Assembly: GCF_014529935.1 (NCBI RefSeq)
Contig: NZ_JACVFC010000001.1
Location: forward strand, 124,001 to 188,000
DNA: 64,000 bases
Source of the DNA: Chitinophaga qingshengii
GTDB lineage: Bacteria; Bacteroidota; Bacteroidia; Chitinophagales; Chitinophagaceae
Direction: 5' to 3'
Under the pieces are notes generated by a model. The model was not told the DNA's origin. It saw only the letters and a list, made by a program, of their open reading frames with translations, and searched no databases. The position numbers and the translations under genes are program-made. Below are positions 31,878 to 39,623 of the stretch, one piece after another; position 1 is the stretch's first letter; the number at the start of each line of letters is the position of its first letter.

Positions 31878-33209
31878 ATGACATTTGGGGATTTAAATCT
31901 GAATACACCATTACGCAATGCACTGGATGAACTGGGCTTTACCAAACCCACTACCATACAGCAACGGGCCTTTTCTGTGATCATGTCCGGACAGGATGTT
32001 TGCGGTATCGCGCAAACCGGTACGGGTAAGACCTTTGCGTACCTGCTGCCTGTTCTCCGGCAGTTTAAGTTTACCAAAGAAAAATATCCGCAGGTACTGA
32101 TTATGGTACCTACCCGCGAGCTGGTGGTGCAGGTAGTAGAAGCCGTTAAAAAACTGACCACCTATATGAGTGTGGAAGTGCTGGGCATTTATGGCGGCGT
32201 GAATATGAACCCGCAGATGGCAGCCGTACAGGAAAAGGTAGACGTGCTCGTAGCCACACCCGGACGCCTATACGATGTTATCCTCAGCGGAGCACTCAAA
32301 GTAAAATCAATTAAGAAACTCATCATCGATGAGGTGGATGAAATGCTGAACCTGGGCTTCCGGACGCAGCTGACCAACATCATGGACCTGCTGCCACCAC
32401 GCCGGCAGAACCTGATGTTCTCCGCCACCATCACCGAAGAAGTAGAAGCGTTGATACAGCGGCATTTTGATAACCCGGCGATGATAGAAGCCGCACCCGC
32501 AGGCACGCCACTTGAAAACATCGACCAGGTACTGTACCGCGTGCCTAACTTCAATACCAAGGTAAACCTGCTGGAACTGCTGATTACCCGGGATGAAAGC
32601 ATGGTAAAAACCCTCATTTTTGCGGGCACCAAAAAACTGGCCGACGACCTGTATGAACAACTGGAACCCAAGTTTCCCGGGAAGGTTGGTATTATCCACT
32701 CCAACAAAGAACAAAACCATCGTTTTAATACCGTTAACCAGTTCCAGGCTGGCAACTACCGCTTTCTGATTGCTACAGACATCATCGCCCGTGGTTTGGA
32801 TATAGCGGAAGTAAGCCATGTGATCAACTTTGATACGCCTGAAGTGCCGGAGAACTATATCCACCGTATCGGAAGAACCGGCCGTGCTGATAAAAAAGGC
32901 ATTGCCATTCTGCTGACGAAGGACCAGGAGACCGAAGCGCTGACCGCTATCGAAGGACTGATGAACTATAACATACCGGAAAGAACGTTACCGGAGGACC
33001 TGGTGATTTCTGATGTGCTGACAGAAGATGAGAAGCCGAAGGTGTTTATGCGTAACACGCTGGTGAAGGCACCCAAACGGGAAGATGCCGGTCCGGCTTT
33101 CCACCAGAAGCTGGCCAAAAACATGAAGACCAATCAGAAGGTCAGTCACAAAGAAAAGATGATGCTGAAATACGGTAAGCCGAAAAAACGCAAGCCTAAG
33201 AAAAGATAA
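31878..33209 (+). CDS. DEAD-box-type ATP-dependent RNA helicase with DEVD motif II
   Basis: A 443-residue superfamily 2 RNA helicase. Q-motif region FTKPTTIQQRAF, motif I AQTGTGKT (45-52), Ia PTRELV (78-83), Ib TPGR (127-130), motif II DEVD (151-154, Val in place of Ala), motif III SAT, and HRIGRTGRADKKG (motif VI) are all present in order. A short basic tail KPKKRKPKKR ends the protein, typical of Bacteroidota members that bind rRNA. It probably works in ribosome assembly or RNA turnover. It is divergent from the quinone-oxidoreductase gene and ends in a terminator. Confidence 0.93.
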   Translation: MTFGDLNLNTPLRNALDELGFTKPTTIQQRAFSVIMSGQDVCGIAQTGTGKTFAYLLPVLRQFKFTKEKYPQVLIMVPTRELVVQVVEAVKKLTTYMSVEVLGIYGGVNMNPQMAAVQEKVDVLVATPGRLYDVILSGALKVKSIKKLIIDEVDEMLNLGFRTQLTNIMDLLPPRRQNLMFSATITEEVEALIQRHFDNPAMIEAAPAGTPLENIDQVLYRVPNFNTKVNLLELLITRDESMVKTLIFAGTKKLADDLYEQLEPKFPGKVGIIHSNKEQNHRFNTVNQFQAGNYRFLIATDIIARGLDIAEVSHVINFDTPEVPENYIHRIGRTGRADKKGIAILLTKDQETEALTAIEGLMNYNIPERTLPEDLVISDVLTEDEKPKVFMRNTLVKAPKREDAGPAFHQKLAKNMKTNQKVSHKEKMMLKYGKPKKRKPKKR

Positions 33210-33576
33210 TTTTAGCCGGTCCCTGTCTTTAAAAAGGGCAGGGATTTTTTCTACCTGTATGATTATTTTTTTACCCCCTTTCCCGGGGGTAATTCCGTCT
33301 CAAAAAACTTTCTATCCAGCAGATTATCAACGCTATTGACGGTTTGTTAACTGATGGTTACCATTTTATACGCGCCTATTTCGATTAACAATTAATTAAC
33401 AAATTCCTTATCTTCAGAAAAATCCGTGGAGTAGTTACGTATCGAATATACCTGAAAATTTATACCTGGCAGGAGCAGACACCCGATCAATCTTTACACT
33501 GTATGACGAAAACCAGCGAAGCGCAGCTGTTTAAAGGGCTTTTACCCCTCCCTGACAGCTCAACCACATACAACGT
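33210..33576. other. Intergenic region: DEAD terminator, hairpin, leader of sigma operon
   Basis: After the helicase terminator (33220-33250) there is a C-run/G-run hairpin TACCCCC/GGGGGTA (33272-33278 with 33285-33291) of unknown role. The stretch 33380-33480 is A/T rich and probably holds the promoter for the sigma-factor operon. From 33503 to 33580 there is a 25-codon ORF that overlaps the sigma start codon. Confidence 0.55.
33220..33250 (+). terminator. Terminator after helicase gene
   Basis: An 11-bp stem (33220-33230 with 33234-33244, two G-U pairs) with loop AAA, followed by six T residues. Located 10 bases after the helicase stop. Confidence 0.8.
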
Positions 33577-33580
33577 ATGA
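33503..33580 (+). CDS. Possible 25-codon leader ORF coupled to ECF sigma factor
   Basis: ATG at 33503, 25 codons, stop TGA at 33578-33580; the stop overlaps the sigma ATG (33577) in the arrangement ATGA. The peptide begins MTKTSEAQLFKG and ends SSTTYNV. It has no hydrophobic segment and no similarity I recognise. The geometry suggests translational coupling with the sigma gene, but a 25-codon frame can arise by chance. No direct evidence shows it is translated. Confidence 0.35.
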   Translation: MTKTSEAQLFKGLLPLPDSSTTYNV

Positions 33581-34131
33581 ATGCCCCCGATAATGACATA
33601 GCATTACTGGCGGCACTGAAAACGGGCAATGTGGAAGCATTTGACCATTTCTACCACCTCTACCGCCAATGGCTGTTAATTACGGCAATGACCATCCTGC
33701 AGGACGAAGACGAAGCGCAGGAACTGGTACAGGAATTCTTTATTGATTTCTGGCAGCATGCCTTGTATAAGCGGCTGGAGCTGAACACCGTGTCTACGCT
33801 GAAGAATTTCCTTTTTGTCAGCATTAAGAACCGGTGTTTAAACAAGATCTCTAAAGACGAGACGCGGAGAAAGCGGATGTCGTGGTTGGAGCATTCGCCC
33901 CATGTACCTCCCGACACCCGGCTGGAGAAAATTGAGTTACATGGCCAGCTGGAAGAAGCCATCAACCTGTTGCCCCTTAAACAATCCCAGGTATTCCGTT
34001 TGGCGTACCAGGAACATAAGACCCGTAAGGAAATTGCCGCTGTACTGGACATCAGCGAAGAAACCGTCAAAAAACATGTGGCGGCCGCCCTGAAAACACT
34101 TCGTCAATTATTGGAAAAAATCCGCTTCTGA
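33577..34131 (+). CDS. ECF-type RNA polymerase sigma-70 factor
   Basis: A 184-residue sigma factor of the extracytoplasmic-function group. Region 2 covers about 15-85 (TGNVEAFDHFYHLYRQWLL, then DEDEAQELVQEFFIDFWQH, the core- and -10-binding helices), and region 4 about 115-175 (LLPLKQSQVFRLAYQEHKTRKEIAAVLDISEETVKKHVAAAL, a helix-turn-helix). Region 3 is missing, as expected. The FecR-like anti-sigma gene follows after 38 bases, the standard Bacteroidota pair, but no SusC/SusD pair follows. Its regulon is unknown. Confidence 0.93.
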   Translation: MNAPDNDIALLAALKTGNVEAFDHFYHLYRQWLLITAMTILQDEDEAQELVQEFFIDFWQHALYKRLELNTVSTLKNFLFVSIKNRCLNKISKDETRRKRMSWLEHSPHVPPDTRLEKIELHGQLEEAINLLPLKQSQVFRLAYQEHKTRKEIAAVLDISEETVKKHVAAALKTLRQLLEKIRF

Positions 34132-34169
34132 GATACCCCGTCCAGATAATATTTCTGTTATTATGATTG

Positions 34170-35249
34170 ATGAAAAATCTGACGTTCCTATTTCAGTTGA
34201 TGACAGAAAAGAAAGCCGGTATTATATCGGCAGCTGATGAAGCATTACTGGACGCCTATATGGAAGAAATTCCGGAGGCCCGGGAAATGTGGGAGCTTAT
34301 CGAAAGTGGTCAGCAGTTACGACAGCCTGCACATTGGCGTAATACCTACAGTATCGCCGATTCGCAGGCAGGTCCCCCATTGATAAAATGGGGTATTGCA
34401 GCCAGTATGTTCCTGGCGGTATTTTGTGTTAGCTGGTACTACCTGTTTCAGGGCGGCGTTCATCTGGCGGCCGAACCTGCACCCATAGCAGCTTTCCCCG
34501 GGGCTACGCTTACGCTGGCAGACGGATCTGTTCACCAGTTGCCTGGCAGTCCGGGTACCGTTGATATCGGCGGGCAACAATTGCCTTTGCAAGCCGGCGT
34601 ACTATCCCTTCAAACCGCCATCCACCTGCCATCGGGGCAGAACACCCTGGCAGTTCCCCAGGACAGTCACTACAAAATAACCCTGGCAGACGGCTCCGAA
34701 ATATGGCTCAACGCCAGTACCACGCTGCAGTTCCCCTTTGAGTTCAGGCAGTCCACCCGGGAAACGCTGCTCACCGGCGAAGCCTATTTCCGGATCGCCG
34801 CCAATCCTAATAAACCTTTTATCCTGAAGCTGCCCAATAGTACGGTGCAGGTATTGGGTACCAGTTTTCATGTCAACACCTACGATCCTCATCATATTCG
34901 TATATCCCTTACCGAAGGCTCTATCCGTATTACTGCCGGTACCCGGCAGGTGGTACTGCGTCCCGGTCAGCAGGCCGTTTACAACGACAGTACCCATACC
35001 CTTGATGTACAACATTTTGATGAACAGCAAGCAGACGCCTGGCGTAAAAAACAATTTTATTTCACCAGCGTAACCCTCGCCGGACTGAAAAGCATTACCA
35101 TGCGCCGTTACGGCCAGCATGGCGTGATTGATCCTTCCGGAGCCATCCATAAACCATTCATTGTGAGTCCCGACGGAGAGCCACTTTCCGCCGGCATACT
35201 ATTGCCAGGCCCACATCCGGCCAGCGACAGCATGCAACTATATCAATAG
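34170..35249 (+). CDS. FecR-family anti-sigma factor with abnormal C-terminus
   Basis: A single-pass inner-membrane anti-sigma factor, 359 residues from the ATG at 34170 (the frame could start one codon earlier at a TTG). Cytoplasmic residues 1-72 bind the sigma factor; the TM helix is about 73-95 (IKWGIAASMFLAVFCVSWYYLF). The periplasmic FecR domain reads PQDSHYKITLADGSEIWLNASTTLQFPFEF and GTSFHVNTY, near 170-245. The usual DUF4974 end begins normally (WRKKQFYFTSVTLAGLKSITMRRYGQHG) but then continues into a short Pro-rich stretch in place of the full domain. DUF4974 contacts the STN domain of the transporter, and no transporter gene is nearby. Confidence 0.88.
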   Translation: MKNLTFLFQLMTEKKAGIISAADEALLDAYMEEIPEAREMWELIESGQQLRQPAHWRNTYSIADSQAGPPLIKWGIAASMFLAVFCVSWYYLFQGGVHLAAEPAPIAAFPGATLTLADGSVHQLPGSPGTVDIGGQQLPLQAGVLSLQTAIHLPSGQNTLAVPQDSHYKITLADGSEIWLNASTTLQFPFEFRQSTRETLLTGEAYFRIAANPNKPFILKLPNSTVQVLGTSFHVNTYDPHHIRISLTEGSIRITAGTRQVVLRPGQQAVYNDSTHTLDVQHFDEQQADAWRKKQFYFTSVTLAGLKSITMRRYGQHGVIDPSGAIHKPFIVSPDGEPLSAGILLPGPHPASDSMQLYQ

Positions 35250-35272
35250 GCACTCATCAAAAACCATCTTCC

Positions 35273-36250
35273 ATGAAATCTACCACCAAAATCCTCTACA
35301 TCGAAAGGGATGACACTACCTTTACACCGCACCAGGATATTCCCGCTGCCTTCCAGGGCCAGCTGATTCCGTATGCGCGGTTTTACTACCACGAGGACAA
35401 AGACGGCAGTATCCTGGACCAGAACATCAGAGCCGGTGAATTTTCCATCTGGGTACACAGTATTCAGATGCGCCCCGGCGTGGAAGTACGGCCCTGCGCC
35501 CAGTACCAGGTAATTACCCTGCACGCCTACGACGACATTGAGAGCCTGAGAGGCGCCATCAACAACCGGGAGCAGCTGGAGAAAGAAGTCAGCCTCTTTA
35601 ACGTGATGGCTTCCGATGAACCCTCCCTTCCTGGCACGCAACAACCAATGAGTTTTCATATCAACATCGAGCCATATGCCCTCAAGGAGCTGTCCAGGGA
35701 ATTTCCGCTGCTCAGCGCACTGGCGGCTATTCCTATTTCCAACGTCACCGGGCCGCTGCATAAAGCGCCGTTCCTGCTCAATCCCGTGAGCCGCCTGATA
35801 CGCGACCGTATCCTGCGCGCCAAACATATCGGTAACAGTGCCTACAGTTTTTTCCGCCGCAATGCAGCCGATTTCTATGGCAACTATACCCGGCGGCTGA
35901 TAGCACCGGCGCCCATTATGATGAACGACGCCAAAAGGCAACAGCTGTACGAGATATTCCGCTATATCCTGGAGCATCTGGATGAACCGCTGACCTATAA
36001 AATGTTGCAACAGAAATTTGGGGTAGAAGAAGCGTTGTTACGCCGTCCGTTTGAACAGGAATTTCACCTGACTATACCGGAGCTGGTATTGCAGGAAAAA
36101 ATGGCCGTAGCCTTTGAGATGCTGAGCACCCGCAATACGCCGGTCACCATCATCATGGAGCGATTAGGCTTCAACAGTCTGCCTGTTTTCCTCAGCACTT
36201 TCGATAAATACTTTAAATACGGCGCCTTACAGGTCATGGATGCCCAGTAA
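35273..36250 (+). CDS. Divergent AraC-like protein
   Basis: A 325-residue protein 23 bases after the anti-sigma gene. The last 90 residues (about 235-322) resemble the AraC double helix-turn-helix (LTYKMLQQKFGVEEALLRRPFEQEFHLTIPELVLQEKMAVAFEMLST, then PVTIIMERLGFNSLPVFLSTFDKYFK) but diverge in several usually conserved positions. The first 230 residues match no family I know; they contain an HEDKDGSILDQ segment and no hydrophobic stretch. It may be a transcription factor whose ligand-sensing half is novel, or a degenerate one. Its location implies co-transcription with the sigma/FecR pair. Confidence 0.7.
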   Translation: MKSTTKILYIERDDTTFTPHQDIPAAFQGQLIPYARFYYHEDKDGSILDQNIRAGEFSIWVHSIQMRPGVEVRPCAQYQVITLHAYDDIESLRGAINNREQLEKEVSLFNVMASDEPSLPGTQQPMSFHINIEPYALKELSREFPLLSALAAIPISNVTGPLHKAPFLLNPVSRLIRDRILRAKHIGNSAYSFFRRNAADFYGNYTRRLIAPAPIMMNDAKRQQLYEIFRYILEHLDEPLTYKMLQQKFGVEEALLRRPFEQEFHLTIPELVLQEKMAVAFEMLSTRNTPVTIIMERLGFNSLPVFLSTFDKYFKYGALQVMDAQ

Positions 36251-36256
36251 GGAACC

Positions 36257-37135
36257 CTACTTTTCCAATCCTTTCAGCAGTTCCTTTACAAAGAGGTCTG
36301 CAGCCTTTTTGCGGTAGGTGCCTTTCTGCCAGAGTATAAAAGCCTTGCGTAGCAGGGCTTTCCCGGCGATGGGCACCGCTACCAGGTTTTTCCAGCCATT
36401 GAGCGCCCGCTCATTCAGCAGTGTTACCCAATGTCCGCCTTCCAGCATCGACAGCAGCGCGTGTACATCGTTGAGCTCCACCCTTACCGCCGGATATACC
36501 TTATGTTTCTCCAGTACCTCACTGAGAAAATCGCGGGAGCTGAACCCTTTAGAGGCCAGGATCAGTTCCATCCCATCCAGGTTTTTCAGGTTGATTTCCT
36601 TCAATTGCGCCATGGGATGCTTTTTGGAGACCGCCATCACTATTTTGGACGTAAACAGTTCCTGGTGTTCAAACTCCTTTCCCGGTTGCAGCTGGTGAAA
36701 GGCCAGGATAAAGTCCAGCTGGGAGGAACGTAGTTTCCTTTCCAGTTCCTCCGTATTACCATAATCCACGAAGATGCGGATGCCCGGGTATTTTCCGGGA
36801 AAGGACTTTAATACCGGCAGCAGCAGGGAAGTAAACGCGTAAGTGGCGCCAATGCGCAGATCGCCGGTGAGCAGGTTTTGTAAATCTTCGATCGCCTGTT
36901 TTCCTTTCTCTACATCCAATAGAATCTGGCGGGCATGCAGGAGGAACACGCTGCCGGCTTCCGTGAGTTGTACGTGTTTACCCACACGGTCAAATAACGG
37001 CATGCCTAATTCTGTTTCCAGGGCCTTGATTTGCTGCGATAAGGTAGATTGAGTGACATACATAGACGCCGCAGCTTCCGTAAAATGCGCTGTTTCCGCG
37101 GCTTTCACAAAATAGGCCAGTTGACGAAGCTCCAT
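36257..37135 (-). CDS. LysR-family transcriptional regulator
   Basis: A 292-residue LysR protein. The N-terminal helix-turn-helix is MELRQLAYFVKAAETAHFTEAAASMYVTQSTLSQQIKALETELGMPLFDR (1-50), then a linker helix and two effector-binding lobes (LRIGATYAFTSLLLPVLKSFPGKYPGIRIFVDYG). Close to the family's usual length. It is divergent from an MFS transporter gene, a common arrangement in which the regulator controls the transporter. A CGATTAATCG palindrome (37136-37145) directly abuts its start codon. Confidence 0.93.
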   Translation of the reverse strand: MELRQLAYFVKAAETAHFTEAAASMYVTQSTLSQQIKALETELGMPLFDRVGKHVQLTEAGSVFLLHARQILLDVEKGKQAIEDLQNLLTGDLRIGATYAFTSLLLPVLKSFPGKYPGIRIFVDYGNTEELERKLRSSQLDFILAFHQLQPGKEFEHQELFTSKIVMAVSKKHPMAQLKEINLKNLDGMELILASKGFSSRDFLSEVLEKHKVYPAVRVELNDVHALLSMLEGGHWVTLLNERALNGWKNLVAVPIAGKALLRKAFILWQKGTYRKKAADLFVKELLKGLEK

Positions 37136-37190
37136 CGATTAATCGTTTTTACTAATGAATATGATTAAAACAATCTATTTTACAAATATA
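37136..37190. promoter_or_regulatory. LysR/MFS divergent regulatory region
   Basis: CGATTAATCG (37136-37145) is a perfect palindrome; GATT-AAAAC-AATC (37163-37175) is a T-N-A type inverted repeat suited to LysR proteins. On the minus strand TATATTTG (37190-37183) matches the -7 consensus for the LysR gene. A good -33 box is not seen. Confidence 0.4.
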
Positions 37191-37265
37191 TCATTCTGAC
37201 CGAAATTTGCACCATCGATTATTAAAAGGAATGCCTGCATTCCCGCTTTCATAAATAAATTTTGA

Positions 37266-38519
37266 ATGGATGTATTTCGCTCACTAAAATCCCGGAATTT
37301 CCGGCTCTTTTTTTATGGACAATCTGTTTCGCTGATAGGCACCTGGATGCAAAAGACAGCCGTTTGCTGGCTGGTGTACCGGTTAACCAATTCCGCCCTG
37401 CTGCTGGGTGTTGTCAGTTTTGTAAGCCTCATTCCTTCCCTGGTATTATCGCCTTACGCAGGCAGTTATATTGACCGTCATAACCGTTACCATCTGATGA
37501 TCATCACGCAGGTGATTTCCATGGTACAGGCAGGCGCACTGGCGCTTATGATCCTGCTACGGTATTATCATATCCCTGGTATCATTTTCCTGTCGCTCGT
37601 ACAGGGCGTGATCAACGCTTTTGATGTTACCTGCCGGCAGTCGCTGATGGTGGAGATGGTAGAGCAGAAAGATGATCTACCCAATGCCATTGCGCTGAAC
37701 TCCACCATGGCTAATTTCGCCCGTATTGCCGGCCCAGCGCTGGCAGGCATTGTATTAAGCACCTTCGGGGAAGACATTTGTTTTATCGGCAATTTCCTGA
37801 GTTATGTGCCTGTGCTGATTTCTTTATTTATGATGAAGATGGAACTGCCTGTGATGGTAAAGTCAAAGCGCAGTATCTGGGTAGAATTAAGAGAAGGCTG
37901 GGACTATATTTCCCATGACAGGGACCTGTCTTCCCTGCTGCTGATGCTGACTGCCAGCAGTTTACTGGTGATGCCTTTCAATACCCTGATGCCGATCTTC
38001 GCCAAAGATATTTTCAACGGCAGCGCCCGCACCTTCAGTTGGTTTGAAAGCGCAGCCGGCGTAGGTTCTATTCTTTCCGCCATTTATATGGCGCAGTTAA
38101 AAGCCGGTAAAGACCTGGTGAAGATTATGATCACTTCCAGCCTGGTGTTTGGATTAAGTTTGATACTCCTCGCCTATGCCGGCTGGCTGCCACTGGCATT
38201 GTTCTTTATGATGTTGTCCGGTGTGGGCATGATGGCACAGACATCCGCTATCAACACCTATATCCAGACTCACGCCATTCCTGTGATGCGGGCCAGGGCC
38301 ATCAGTTATTACATCATGGCCTACCAGGGTATGATCCCCATTGGCAGTTTGCTGACAGGCTTGCTGGCACAATGGATCGGTTCACGCGCCACGGTGTGTA
38401 TCGCCGGACTGACCGGCGTTGCCGCTACCATTGTGTTTGTACAGCATCGCAAAAAAAGTAATACCCCGGGCACTATTTTTCCTTCTTCCGGTAAGATGAT
38501 CGCCAACGACCGCGCTTAA
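37266..38519 (+). CDS. MFS transporter (EntS-like)
   Basis: A 12-TM inner-membrane major-facilitator protein of 417 residues. The N-terminus MDVFRSLKSRNFRLFFYGQSVSLIGTWMQKTAVCWLVYRLT and LSPYAGSYIDRHNRYHLM are typical of the EntS/MefE-like branch of exporters. ESAAGVGSILSAIYMAQL lies in the second half. The substrate is unknown; siderophores and drugs are typical for this branch. It is divergent from the LysR gene. Its stop codon shares TTAA with that of the convergent GH43 gene (4-base overlap). Confidence 0.9.
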   Translation: MDVFRSLKSRNFRLFFYGQSVSLIGTWMQKTAVCWLVYRLTNSALLLGVVSFVSLIPSLVLSPYAGSYIDRHNRYHLMIITQVISMVQAGALALMILLRYYHIPGIIFLSLVQGVINAFDVTCRQSLMVEMVEQKDDLPNAIALNSTMANFARIAGPALAGIVLSTFGEDICFIGNFLSYVPVLISLFMMKMELPVMVKSKRSIWVELREGWDYISHDRDLSSLLLMLTASSLLVMPFNTLMPIFAKDIFNGSARTFSWFESAAGVGSILSAIYMAQLKAGKDLVKIMITSSLVFGLSLILLAYAGWLPLALFFMMLSGVGMMAQTSAINTYIQTHAIPVMRARAISYYIMAYQGMIPIGSLLTGLLAQWIGSRATVCIAGLTGVAATIVFVQHRKKSNTPGTIFPSSGKMIANDRA

Positions 38520-39514
38520 AGTTTGAGTGGAGACACGCCTTCCTTCGTCATCACCACCGGACGGATTGTACCGTCTGCATTGAATTCCATCCGGTCTATG
38601 CAGGTCTCCCTGGAATTGGCCTCTTTAAGTCCCAGCGGGCGGCGATGATACACAATAAACCACTGATCGGCGCGGGGGTTGTGTATCACTGAATGATGTC
38701 CGGCACCGGTAGCGATAGCCGGGTCTTGCTGCAGAATTTTACCGATGCGTTTAAAAGGCCCTGCCGGATTGTCGGCGATGGCATAGGCCACGCTGTAGTC
38801 TGGTCCACCCCAGCCACCTTCCGACCACATAAAGTAGTACTTCCCGTTTCTGACAAACATGGTGGGTCCTTCCGTATATTTTTCCGGCGTAATTTCCCGG
38901 AAGGTAGTACCATCCTCAAAAGGTATGAACCCGGTAAAATCGTCCTTCAGGCGGGCGATATTACAATGTCCCCAGCCGCCATAGATCAGGTAATAAGCGC
39001 CGTCCGTATCCTGGAACACGTACTGGTCAATCGGTTGGGCACCATGAACAATACTGTCAACCAGCGGTTTGCGGAGATAGTCGCGGTAAGGCCCTTCCGG
39101 ATTGTTGGCTACGGCGACGCCTATACCGCCGGGTTCGCCGTTATGCTGAATATCGTTGGCGCCGAAGAAAAAGAAATATTGTTTCCCTTTTTGGATCACC
39201 GCCGGCGCCCACATGGCTCTCCTGGCCCATTTGATAGCCGCCGTGTCCAGGACATGCGGGTATTTTTTCCAGTGGACCAGGTCATCAGAAGCAAAAGCAT
39301 CAAAAAAGACCTGTTGCTCATATTTAGCGGAAAAAGTGGGAAAGATCCAGTATTTTTTTCCGAACACCACCCCTTCGGGATCAGCGTACCATCCGGGGAA
39401 AACCGGGTTGCCGGCGTGGCCCGGCAGTTTTTTGTCCTGGGCGTGTACAGTCAGCGCCAGCGTGGTGGCTGCCAGCAGCGCAGCACACTTTTTTTTCATA
39501 CCGTTCGTTTTCAT
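38516..39514 (-). CDS. Secreted glycoside hydrolase family 43
   Basis: A five-bladed beta-propeller glycosidase, 332 residues from the ATG at 39514 (MKTNGMKKKCAALLAATTLA, a signal peptide; M6 at 39499 is an alternative start). The three GH43 acidic positions are recognisable: the base Asp in WYADPEGVVFGKKYWIF, the modulating Asp in QDTDGAYYLIYGGWG, and the acid Glu in YTEGPTMFVRNGKYYFMWSEGG. It probably releases arabinose, xylose or galactose from plant polysaccharide side chains; the subfamily cannot be fixed from sequence alone. It stands alone, with no SusC/SusD or other CAZyme adjacent. The longer frame (to 39826) overlaps the AsmA gene and is not credible. Confidence 0.9.
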   Translation of the reverse strand: MKTNGMKKKCAALLAATTLALTVHAQDKKLPGHAGNPVFPGWYADPEGVVFGKKYWIFPTFSAKYEQQVFFDAFASDDLVHWKKYPHVLDTAAIKWARRAMWAPAVIQKGKQYFFFFGANDIQHNGEPGGIGVAVANNPEGPYRDYLRKPLVDSIVHGAQPIDQYVFQDTDGAYYLIYGGWGHCNIARLKDDFTGFIPFEDGTTFREITPEKYTEGPTMFVRNGKYYFMWSEGGWGGPDYSVAYAIADNPAGPFKRIGKILQQDPAIATGAGHHSVIHNPRADQWFIVYHRRPLGLKEANSRETCIDRMEFNADGTIRPVVMTKEGVSPLKL

Positions 39515-39623
39515 AGCAGCTAAAAATAATAAAGCCATTGTATTTATCCGGCAAAACTTTAACACATCCCCAACATGCATGGGTACCCACTGCCACCATT
39601 TTTCGATATTTTTACGCATTAGA

